Shown: one piece after another, positions 1-7,675 of the stretch
Numbering within the stretch: the stretch's first letter is position 1
How the letters are laid out: each line of letters begins with the position of its first letter
Source of the DNA: Candidatus Gastranaerophilales bacterium
Lineage (GTDB): Bacteria > Cyanobacteriota > Vampirovibrionia > Gastranaerophilales > Gastranaerophilaceae
NCBI GenBank assembly: GCA_944324315.1
Contig: CALUVW010000009.1
Coordinates: 1-64,000 of the forward strand
Direction of reading: 5' to 3'
DNA: 64,000 nt
Notes under the pieces: model-generated
Told to the model about the DNA's origin: nothing
Seen by the model: only the letters and a program-made list of their open reading frames with translations
Databases searched by the model: none
Translations under genes and position numbers: made by a program

Positions 1-1115
1 AGCATTGATTTGTAATCAAGATATTCATTTTTTGAATGCATATTGCAAACAGTTGCAAGACCTAGCAAATACGGTACAAATTTATCATTATTTGCATTGG
101 TTTCGTTTGCATAAATATGAGTTTCTGCCCCAGCGTGGAATGATGTTATATCGGGTTCTACACCGGCTTTTCTTGCAGAAGCTTCAAAAAGTATCGGGAT
201 ATAATCATCATCAGATTTTTCAAACGGCGGGAGATGTTCTTCAAATTCAATTGTAGCATCTGCAAGGTTTTTATGGCTTGCATTAAATTCATCAACAGTT
301 AATGCCATTTTCATTTTTAATTCTTCTTCTTTTTTTCGGCTGGAACTTCTGATTGAATAACTTACTTCGGCATCTGTGTTAATAATATTTGTAACATTGA
401 TGTCTCCAGCTGAAATTCCGCCTAAGTTGCAGGATGTTATAACAGTTCCATCTTCTTCATAGAAAACACCCTGCGGAAGGTTAGAAATTAAATCCGCAAT
501 AAGTTTTGCAGCATTAGCTCTCGTTTTGTCGCCGATATCAATACCTGAATGACCGCCTTTAAAGCTGTGAACTTTAATTCTTGCCAGAGTATAGCTTGCG
601 CCTGAAACTTCGCACTGGCCTAGTGTGTCGCTGTCAAGCACCAGAACGTATTTTGATTTAAAGTTTTTTAAGTTTGCGTTTCTAATACCTGAAAGCCCGT
701 TTTCTTCATCGCGTGTAAACATAACTTCAAGACCGCCATGCATCATTGTTGATTTTGCAAGATTTTTGGCAAAATAAAGCGCATTTGCAACCCCTGCTTT
801 ATCATCTCCGCCCAGGGTTCTCTCTATTGCGTGAATAAATCCGTTTTCATCAACATAAGTTTTAACTGGGCTGTTATCACCTATTACATCCATGTGGGCA
901 GAAAGCATCAGAGGTTCTTTTGAACTGTCGGTTGCCGGAATATTTATAATTACATTTTTAAAGTCATCAAATCTGCAGTAAATTCCTTCATTATCGCAGT
1001 AGTTTTTAATCCATTCCGCGACTTTTTCTTCGTGCATAGAAGGCGACGGTATTTCTGCTAGACTGCAGAACAAATCAACAAGCTCATGTTCTTTTCTTAT
1101 AGTTTCTATAGTCAT
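1..1115 (-). CDS. M20-family metallopeptidase, PepT-like (C-terminus beyond window)
   Basis: The frame is open from the ATG at 1115 to the left edge, giving about 371 residues without a stop. Visible motifs are those of the M20 zinc peptidases: SAHMDV near residue 72 (His and Asp of the first metal site), GGDDKAG near residue 95 (bridging Asp), TRDEENG near residue 130 (catalytic Glu pair), and HAGAETHIFAN plus NMHSKNEY close to the edge. This order matches tripeptidase PepT and the related PepV/YgeY group. The expected role is cytoplasmic cleavage of short peptides. A Shine-Dalgarno GGAG lies just upstream. Assignment to PepT itself rather than a general M20 peptidase is not certain. Confidence 0.85.
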   Translation of the reverse strand, partial: MTIETIRKEHELVDLFCSLAEIPSPSMHEEKVAEWIKNYCDNEGIYCRFDDFKNVIINIPATDSSKEPLMLSAHMDVIGDNSPVKTYVDENGFIHAIERTLGGDDKAGVANALYFAKNLAKSTMMHGGLEVMFTRDEENGLSGIRNANLKNFKSKYVLVLDSDTLGQCEVSGASYTLARIKVHSFKGGHSGIDIGDKTRANAAKLIADLISNLPQGVFYEEDGTVITSCNLGGISAGDINVTNIINTDAEVSYSIRSSSRKKEEELKMKMALTVDEFNASHKNLADATIEFEEHLPPFEKSDDDYIPILFEASARKAGVEPDITSFHAGAETHIYANETNANNDKFVPYLLGLATVCNMHSKNEYLDYKSM

Positions 1116-1151
1116 AATTCTCTCCTTTTACGGAATTATTATAGCACTATT

Positions 1152-3518
1152 TTAATTAATATCAACCACACTCACGCCGTCTCCGCCTTCTGTGTCTTCT
1201 CCGGGTCTGAATTTCGCAACGTACGGGGAAGTTGAGAGAAAATCCCTTACGGCTGATTTCAATGCTCCTGTTCCGTGGCCATGAATAATTGTTACGCAGG
1301 CAAGATTTGCAAGACTTGCTTTATCAAGGTAAAATTCAAGACTGTCGAGCGCATCTTCCACCTTGTAGCCCCGTAAATCCAGTGTATTTGAAATATTTGT
1401 TCTTCTTAATTCAAATTTTTCAAGAGAGCCCGGTCTGTAAACATTTTCTTTTTTCTCAAAAGCAGAGTCGTAAGGTGCGAGTTTGTCGCATTTGATTTTT
1501 GTTTTAAAGTTGCCCATCTGAACGGTTATATAATTATTTTTATCAGGCAAAGAAAGCACGGTTACGGGCTGATGCAGCTCTTTGAGAATTAATTTGTCAC
1601 CAGCTTTAACACTATTCCAGTCAATTTCGGCATACTTCTGTTTTTCATCAAATTTTGAAAGTTCCCCGCGGAATTTTTGTTCTGTCTGGGCGAGTCTTGC
1701 GTAAGATCTGCGGGCAATTTTTTCTGATTTTTCGCGTCTGAGCTCATCAAGAATTTGTTTAATTTCTCCTTTTGCTTCAAGCAGTTCGCGGTCAAATTTG
1801 TCTTTGATAATTTTTACTGTTTTCTTTTTGTCTTTTTTAACCTGCTCAAGTGAATTTTCATATTCTTCTTTCAGAGTTTGTGAAGTTTCTTTCAGGTTTT
1901 CCGCTTCTTCAAGGTTATGCGCCAGTTTTGCCTGTGTCTCCTGCAGTTTTTCAACAACCAGAATTGAAGGGTCTTTTGTTGACACTACTATATTTTTTGC
2001 TTTGTCTGTTAATTCTTTATCAAGTCCTAAATTTGCGGCTATTGAAATAGCATTGCTCAATCCCGGGATACCGATAAGCAGTTTGTAAGTCGGTTTTAGT
2101 GTTTCTGTGTTAAATTCAACAGACGCGTTTCTGAAATACGGGTTAAGATATTCAAGAGCTTTTAATTCTCCGTAGTGTGTCGTAATTGTTGATAAAACTC
2201 CATTTTCGCTGAGTTTTTCCAATATTACCTGAGCAAGAACAGCGCCTTCAACAGGATCGGTTCCCGCGCATATTTCATCTAAAATTACAAAAGATTTTTC
2301 ATTACTCTTTTTCAAAATCTCTATAATATTTGTCATGTGCGATGAAAAAGTCGAAAGATTTTGCAAAATGCTCTGGTCATCTCCGATATCGGCGAAAACA
2401 TTTTCAAACGGATAAACTTTTGCTGCGGTACAGGGCAGGAACATTCCTGCTTTTGCCATAAGAATAAAAAGACCGATAGTCTTTATTGTAACAGTTTTTC
2501 CGCCTGTGTTTGAGCCTGTGATGATAACTGATTTGTAATCTTTTCCGATTTCAAAGTTATTTGTTACTACATTTTCAACGTTATCAATCAATAACGGATG
2601 CTTCATATTTTCAAATTCCAGAAATTTATGCGTAACAATTTCCGGCTCCGTTGCATGAATTTTTATTGCATATCTGGCTTTTGCAAAATGATAGTCAATT
2701 GTTGCAAGAATTTGTTCTGTTAAAACAAGCTCCCTTATTTTATCTTTAACAAGAGATGTAAGCCATGCAAGAATTCTCACCATTTCGGAATGAATATTTG
2801 ATTTAATCTCTCTGATTTTGTTATTTAGAGGAACAATCTGCTGAGGTTCTATATAAAATGTTTTGTTTGTCGCGGAAACATCGTGGACAATTCCAGGAAC
2901 CTTGCTTTTTGAAGATGCCATTACCTGAAAAACAATTCTGTCATCGCGTGTTGTGTAAATACTTTCCTGCAGGTGTTTTGAAAAATCAGGAGAATTTAAA
3001 AGCGAATTTACGGTGTTTTTTAAGTTTTTTTCATTGTCGCGTAAAGCAGAATAAAGTCCTTTAAGCTCTTGGGTTGCATCCTGCTTTATATTCAAATTTT
3101 CATCAAAAGTTGAAAAAATTTTATCTTCCAGCTCTTTGTCAACGGTTAAATTAATAGATGCTATTCTGATTATTGCGTCAGCAGGAAGATTTTCATAAAG
3201 AAATTTTTTGACGAGTCTTGATGTCCGCAAGGTTTTTGCAACATCAATTAATTCATCTTCAGAAAGATAAGTTGCACCGATATTTTGCTTTATTTTTTCC
3301 ATATCGGCAACAAATTCTATCGGAATATCTGATGGCATATCAAGAATAAATTTTGCTTCACGTGTACATTTGAGTTCATTTTTGATTTTAACGATGTCAT
3401 CAAACGGCAGAGTTTTAAGACAAATTGCTTTACTTTGCGGTATTTTTGCAAAATTTGAAAGTTTTTCTGCTATTTTATCAAATTCGAGAGATTTTCGGCT
3501 TTTTTCAATAATATTCAT
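1152..3518 (-). CDS. mutS2: Endonuclease MutS2 (MutS-like ATPase with Smr nuclease domain)
   Basis: 788 residues, the usual MutS2 length. The order is: N-terminal clamp-like helices, Walker A GSNTGGKT near residue 335, Walker B VILDEICAGTDP near residue 410, a switch motif TTHYGELKAL, a long charged coiled coil (about 510-620), and a C-terminal Smr domain from about 711 with LDLRGYKVEDAL and IIHGHGTGALK. MutS2 lacks the mismatch-recognition domain of MutS. It acts on branched DNA in recombination and on collided ribosomes in some bacteria. It lies 37 nt downstream of the peptidase start on the same strand and is probably transcribed ahead of it. Nothing looks broken. Confidence 0.96.
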   Translation of the reverse strand: MNIIEKSRKSLEFDKIAEKLSNFAKIPQSKAICLKTLPFDDIVKIKNELKCTREAKFILDMPSDIPIEFVADMEKIKQNIGATYLSEDELIDVAKTLRTSRLVKKFLYENLPADAIIRIASINLTVDKELEDKIFSTFDENLNIKQDATQELKGLYSALRDNEKNLKNTVNSLLNSPDFSKHLQESIYTTRDDRIVFQVMASSKSKVPGIVHDVSATNKTFYIEPQQIVPLNNKIREIKSNIHSEMVRILAWLTSLVKDKIRELVLTEQILATIDYHFAKARYAIKIHATEPEIVTHKFLEFENMKHPLLIDNVENVVTNNFEIGKDYKSVIITGSNTGGKTVTIKTIGLFILMAKAGMFLPCTAAKVYPFENVFADIGDDQSILQNLSTFSSHMTNIIEILKKSNEKSFVILDEICAGTDPVEGAVLAQVILEKLSENGVLSTITTHYGELKALEYLNPYFRNASVEFNTETLKPTYKLLIGIPGLSNAISIAANLGLDKELTDKAKNIVVSTKDPSILVVEKLQETQAKLAHNLEEAENLKETSQTLKEEYENSLEQVKKDKKKTVKIIKDKFDRELLEAKGEIKQILDELRREKSEKIARRSYARLAQTEQKFRGELSKFDEKQKYAEIDWNSVKAGDKLILKELHQPVTVLSLPDKNNYITVQMGNFKTKIKCDKLAPYDSAFEKKENVYRPGSLEKFELRRTNISNTLDLRGYKVEDALDSLEFYLDKASLANLACVTIIHGHGTGALKSAVRDFLSTSPYVAKFRPGEDTEGGDGVSVVDIN

Positions 3519-3610
3519 AACCTGATAATATCATAAAAATAGTTCGTATATTGATATTTTCATTGATATATGTTAAAATAATAAAAAATATATAAGAAAG
3601 GAGTACAGGT

Positions 3611-4668
3611 ATGAAAAACATGTTAAGAAATGTTACAATCGGGGGGGGGGCGATTCCGAGCTTTTAGAAAATAATTTATCTAAGAGGTCAAGAAGTCAAG
3701 CAAGTTTAAAAAATGTCATCCCGAACTTGTTTCGGGATATCATAATTAGATACAAAGATGCAAAGAGGCATAGATGCGAAGCTAGTATTGCAAAATTTTT
3801 CCCTCTCTCAGGGAGAGGGAGGGAAATTGGTCGGGTGCACCCCTCATCCGGTACTTCGTACCACCTTCTCCCACACAGGGGAGAAGGAAGAAATGCCGTT
3901 TCACCCTTCACTCTTCACCTTTCACTTAAACAACGGACCGCTTTTACTCTTGCAGAAGTTCTCATAACCCTCGGCATAATCGGTGTAGTTGCTGCAATGA
4001 CAATGCCGGTACTTATTACTAAGCATCAGAAAGAAGTTACGGTGAATAAATTAAAAAAGGCAGTATCAACTTTTGAACAGGCTTTGACACGTGCACAAGC
4101 TGATTACGGTGATATGTCGGGGTGGACTTTTTTGCAGGCGGGTACCGATTTGTCATCTGATTCTGATTCTGCAAATGCAGAGCGTGAAACATTTATAAAA
4201 AATTATATAATGCAGTATCTGAATATTGCTAAAGATTGCGGAGCACGTAATGTGAATAATTGTCCCAACTATATAGCTACATCGCTTGATAAAACATCAT
4301 TTGTTTTGGATATGTCAAATGATAGAAAGTTTATAACTTCTGATGGTACTTTATATAATGTATCAGTTGATCTTAACATGGTGGAGAATGATGATGGAGT
4401 CAAAGTTCCTGTTACCAATGGACATTTGATTGTTACTGTTGATATAAACGGTTTCAGCGGTCCTAATATTTACGGTCGTGATTTATTTGTGATGGATGTC
4501 GCTCCAAATACCAAAAAAGTTACAATGTTTGGTGCGGGACGAAATAGAGAAGTTTTGAAAAACGATACAAACTGGGCATGTAACAGCAGAACCTCAAGAC
4601 GTTATTACTGTGGTGCAATTATTCAACAAGATGGCTGGCAAATAAAAGACGATTATCTCTGGAGATAA
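3611..4668 (+). CDS. Phase-variable prepilin-like protein, locus 1 (frame broken at G10 tract)
   Basis: Start codon ATG 3611 follows AAAGGAG at 3597-3603 and a TAAAAT -10-like box at 3574-3579. Ten codons later come ten G (3641-3650), and the frame ends at TAG 3665-3667. The pilin frame is open from the tract to 4668 and is reached by one extra G. The joined product would have a leader of about 111 residues, cleavage at Ala|Phe before FTLAEVLITLGIIG, and a mature pilin of about 241 residues. The mature part carries VDINGFSGPN, a Cys pair and a terminal DGWQIKDDY. The leader holds octamer, palindromic and heptamer repeats. A TTG at 3727 lies in the pilin frame but has no convincing ribosome site. 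Confidence 0.85.
3641..3650 (+). repeat. Poly-G tract (G10), switch of prepilin locus 1
   Basis: Ten consecutive G, 30 nt after the start codon. With ten G the frame reads five more codons (ending ...IPSF) and stops. With nine it also stops within eight codons. With eleven or eight it enters the pilin gene. Homopolymers of this length are classic slipped-strand contingency tracts. It also contains the heptamer G GGG GGG, a possible -1 slippery site. Confidence 0.9.
3684..3738 (+). repeat. Octamer repeat (2 units) plus palindrome in leader of locus 1
   Basis: Two octamers (gaggtcaa, gaagtcaa) occupy 3684-3699. A hairpin follows at 3718-3738, with arms atcccgaa and ttcgggat. Related blocks occur in the leaders of loci 2, 3, 5 and 6. 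All lie inside the predicted coding frame. Confidence 0.8.
3900..3927 (+). repeat. Heptamer tandem repeat (4 units) in leader of locus 1
   Basis: Four consecutive 7-mers: ttcaccc, ttcactc, ttcacct, ttcactt. The same repeat occurs at 33606-33633 and 38324-38351, and in reverse orientation at 6102-6129. It resembles the heptameric STRR repeats known from cyanobacteria. Confidence 0.8.
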
Positions 4669-4733
4669 ATTTTTTATACATTGTATATTATTTCTCTTTC
4701 TGCTACAATAATTGTATAAGAAGGGGAGTAGAA

Positions 4734-6107
4734 ATGGCAGTAGAAAGACAACACGTAAAAGAACAGGATAAAATTGAAAGACGTCATAATTTTGAACCGG
4801 TTGAAAGTAATTTAACCGAAGAACAGGTAAAACTTGAAGCATCAAGATGTTTACACTGTAAAAATCCAAGATGCGTTGCAGGCTGCCCTGTTAATATTCA
4901 AATACCTGATTTTATAAAAGCTATTAAAGATGGAGATTTGAATAAAGCAGGTGAAATTATCCGTCAAACTAGTATGTTGCCGTCGGTTTGCGGACGTGTC
5001 TGTCCGCAGGAAAGACAATGCGAAGGTCAGTGCGTTTTGGGCATTAAGGGCGAACCTGTTGCAATTGGTGCTCTTGAAAGATATGTCGGCGATAACACAA
5101 AAGCAGAAATGCCTGAAATTAAACCATCAGGTAAAAAAGTTGCGGTTGTAGGATCCGGCTGCGCAGGAATGACTGCTGCATGTGATCTTAGAAAAGCAGG
5201 TCATGAAGTTGAAGTTTTTGAAGCACTCCATGAACTCGGAGGTGTTTTAAGATATGGTATTCCGCCTTTCAGGCTGCCGCGTGTTGTGCTTGACAGAGAA
5301 ATCGAAAACCTCAAAGCAATGGGTGTAAAATTCCATACAAATGTTGTTGTCGGGAAATCTATTACCCTGAAACAGTTAAAAGAAGACGGTTTTGATGCAA
5401 TATTTATCTGCTCCGGTGCTGGACTCCCAAAAATGCTCCACGTCCCCGGAGAAAATTTAAACGGAGTATTTTCCGCAAACGAATTTTTAACCAGAGTAAA
5501 TCTTATGCACGCAGGTCAGCCTGACAGCCCGACACCATTAAGAGTCGGCAAAAAGGCTGCAATATTTGGCGGCGGAAATGTTGCAATGGATGCAGCCAGA
5601 ACTGCAGTTCGTGTAGGATTTGAAGAAGTTTATATTATTTACAGAAGAACTGAAAAAGAACTTCCGGCACGTCTTGAAGAAATAAGACACGCTAAAGAAG
5701 AAGGTATTGTATTTAAATTCCTGTATGCGCCGAAAGAAATTGTAGGTGAAAACGGTTATGTAAAAGCTGTTGAACTTGAAGTTATGGAACTAGGCGAACC
5801 TGATGAATCAGGCAGACGCAGACCTGTTGCAACAGGCAAAACGGAAATAATGGATCTTGATACTGTAATTGTTGCATTGGGTACAGGTCCAAACCCAATT
5901 ATACAACGTTCAGCAGAAGCTGACGGTATAGAATTAATTACTGATAAAAAAGGCTATATCACAGTTGATGGCGAAACTCGTGCGACAAATATTCCGACTG
6001 TATATGCAGGCGGTGATGTTGCTCCTGTCGGTGAATCTAACGCAATCAACGCTATGGGAGCAGGTAAAAAAGCCGCTAAAGCTATTAATGAAATGTTGTC
6101 AGAGTGA
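4734..6107 (+). CDS. gltA: NADPH-dependent glutamate synthase, homotetrameric/small-subunit type
   Basis: 457 residues, a typical length. The N-terminal Cys-rich [4Fe-4S] region (CLHCKNPRCVAGCP near residue 40, then CGRVCPQERQCEGQC) is followed by an FAD-binding GSGCAGM near residue 140 and an NADPH-binding GGGNVAMDAA near residue 278. The C-terminal AGGDVAPVGESNAINA is the usual second FAD contact. The family passes electrons from NADPH to glutamate synthase, or works alone as a homotetramer. No large glutamate synthase subunit is next to it, so it may instead serve a ferredoxin:NADP oxidoreductase role like NfnB. A strong GGGGAG ribosome site precedes the ATG. The stop codon lies inside a heptamer repeat (6102-6129). 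Confidence 0.85.
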   Translation: MAVERQHVKEQDKIERRHNFEPVESNLTEEQVKLEASRCLHCKNPRCVAGCPVNIQIPDFIKAIKDGDLNKAGEIIRQTSMLPSVCGRVCPQERQCEGQCVLGIKGEPVAIGALERYVGDNTKAEMPEIKPSGKKVAVVGSGCAGMTAACDLRKAGHEVEVFEALHELGGVLRYGIPPFRLPRVVLDREIENLKAMGVKFHTNVVVGKSITLKQLKEDGFDAIFICSGAGLPKMLHVPGENLNGVFSANEFLTRVNLMHAGQPDSPTPLRVGKKAAIFGGGNVAMDAARTAVRVGFEEVYIIYRRTEKELPARLEEIRHAKEEGIVFKFLYAPKEIVGENGYVKAVELEVMELGEPDESGRRRPVATGKTEIMDLDTVIVALGTGPNPIIQRSAEADGIELITDKKGYITVDGETRATNIPTVYAGGDVAPVGESNAINAMGAGKKAAKAINEMLSE

Positions 6108-6129
6108 AGAGTGAGGGGTGAAGTGTGAA
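6102..6129 (-). repeat. Heptamer tandem repeat (4 units) across a gene junction
   Basis: Four 7-mers (gagtgaa, gagtgag, gggtgaa, gtgtgaa) are the reverse complement of the TTCAC heptamer in the prepilin leaders. The repeat contains the stop of the glutamate synthase gene (6105-6107), the probable ribosome site (GAGGGG) and the GTG start (6125) of the next gene. Repeat copy number would therefore affect both genes. Confidence 0.75.
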
Positions 6130-6985
6130 GAAATTTTTAGCATTAATTTGCACTTTATTCATACTCGTATTGCCGGTTTTTGCACTGGAACTGGACACTT
6201 CTGTTGACGATGAAATCAGGCGGACTTATGACCCGTCAAAGTTAGAGCAGACGCTTCCGGATCTTCCTAAAACATCACCAACGCAGGCATCTAAAACTCC
6301 GAAATCAAATCCTTCAACACCGCCAAAGACAACTCCTGTGGTGCCGGATGCAAAACCTCAAATTGGTGTTAAAAAATTTGATAATGAATACAAATACGAT
6401 AAATCAACGGCGATAAGAATTAAAAAAGGAACAAAATTCAGGGTAAAATCTAATTCTGTAATTTCTGATTATTTAAGAACAGGAGCAAAAGTTTCTTTCT
6501 CATCAATAAAACCTGTTACCCAAAGATATATTACAGTCCCTGAAGGTACGAAATTTACTGCAATTGTGGAAGATTCCCACCAACCGCAGATGAGCGGAAA
6601 CGGCGGGCTTGTGGTATTAATGGTTGACAGCATAACAGTCAACGGTCAGACAAGAAGTGTGCACGGAAAAATTACAAAAGCAAATATGAAAAAGATATTT
6701 TTCAATAATATGAAAGGTAAACGCAGTTACTGGAAAGGTGTAGCAAATCAAATTGATAAAGGAGAAAACTTCTATAAAAAAACAAGAAGAACATCCTCAA
6801 AACTTGCAGACAACCCTGTTGGAATTTTTATTTCACCAATTCCTGTTTTGACGGGTATGGTTGTTTATGCGGTAAACTTTGCAGGCTCACCTTTGTTTGC
6901 GCTCTGGTCAAAAGGCGGAAGGATTTCAATACCTGCCGGAAGTGAGTTTGAAATAAAATTGTTAGAAGATGTTTATTTATATTAA
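6125..6985 (+). CDS. Secreted protein of unknown function with Pro-rich linker
   Basis: 286 residues from a GTG start. A signal peptide (KKFLALICTLFILVLPVFA) is followed by a Thr/Ser/Pro/Lys-rich linker (about residues 45-85). The globular part contains IRIKKGTKFRVKS and a section (VPEGTKFTAIVED, then VNGQTRSVHGKITKA) that resembles VIPKGTIAHGKITQ in the protein at 61362. A hydrophobic segment near residue 235 could span the membrane. No named family is recognised. Envelope location is inferred. The start lies inside the heptamer repeat, 17 nt after the previous stop, so it is probably co-transcribed with the glutamate synthase. Confidence 0.7.
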   Translation: MKKFLALICTLFILVLPVFALELDTSVDDEIRRTYDPSKLEQTLPDLPKTSPTQASKTPKSNPSTPPKTTPVVPDAKPQIGVKKFDNEYKYDKSTAIRIKKGTKFRVKSNSVISDYLRTGAKVSFSSIKPVTQRYITVPEGTKFTAIVEDSHQPQMSGNGGLVVLMVDSITVNGQTRSVHGKITKANMKKIFFNNMKGKRSYWKGVANQIDKGENFYKKTRRTSSKLADNPVGIFISPIPVLTGMVVYAVNFAGSPLFALWSKGGRISIPAGSEFEIKLLEDVYLY

Positions 6986-7097
6986 TTAATTTTGAAATTT
7001 TAATTTAATATATCTTAATATAAAGATGAAATTCAGCAAAAATATTTTTTAGGTGTTTTACAATATTTGCAATTAAACAAAGAAAGGAATAAAAATT

Positions 7098-7514
7098 ATG
7101 CCCCCGATTTTAGGATTAGATTATGCAGCAAATACTATGTTTCGTTCATTAATAAAAGGCTCTTCTTCTGCTGATAAAAAAATAGGTCAATTTTTTAATC
7201 TGGCAAATAACAGTAATTTGCAAGGGCAAGCTCTTGTGTCATACTATTCTCAGGCAAGAGAAATAGGAAAAATTTTCCCCGGAGCTTCTCATGAAGTTTT
7301 AAATAATGCAGTTATGACCAGAATATATTCAAATGAAGAACTACAAAAATCAGCCGATGTTTTTGTTAAAGAATTAAATAAATCATACCCGAAAACATTA
7401 CAGGACAGAATCGCTCTGGCAAGTCATGGCTGTGTTGAATCAGGGACAGTAAAACCACAATCAAAGTTCAAAAAATTCCTTGTTTCAGTAAGCAAAATGA
7501 TACGTGAAGACTAG
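7098..7514 (+). CDS. Small hypothetical protein
   Basis: 138 residues, preceded by AAAGGAAT at good spacing. No signal peptide or membrane segment is seen. The N-terminus (PPILGLDYAANTMFRSLIKG) is moderately hydrophobic and the middle looks helical. The C-terminus is basic (KFKKFLVSVSKMIRED). I recognise no family. It stands alone between a secreted protein and hppA and ends just before a strong terminator. Confidence 0.6.
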   Translation: MPPILGLDYAANTMFRSLIKGSSSADKKIGQFFNLANNSNLQGQALVSYYSQAREIGKIFPGASHEVLNNAVMTRIYSNEELQKSADVFVKELNKSYPKTLQDRIALASHGCVESGTVKPQSKFKKFLVSVSKMIRED

Positions 7515-7534
7515 TTTTTGTAATCTACACATGC

Positions 7535-7573
7535 ATATCAGACAATGACATTTTTTCATTGTCTGATATTTTT
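7535..7573 (+). terminator. Rho-independent terminator after the 7098 gene
   Basis: A 14-bp perfect stem (atatcagacaatga with its complement at 7556-7569) encloses a 7-nt loop and is followed by a run of T. Confidence 0.9.
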
Positions 7574-7675
7574 TATGTGTTAATTTATTTTAAAGTATTG
7601 TTTAATATTTTAGTTTAGTTTATAATATTTACATTAGTTTATGGTAGGACAACTTATTTTAGTGAAGGAGAGATT

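Noticed and set aside
5-256. Plus-strand ORF at the left edge
   Set aside because: It is antisense to the open M20 peptidase frame, which shows conserved motifs.
3696-3911. Minus-strand ORF across the locus 1 leader
   Set aside because: It runs across the octamer, palindrome and heptamer repeats of the prepilin leader and has no ribosome site. A similar frame appears at locus 3 only because the palindromes are translated from the other strand.
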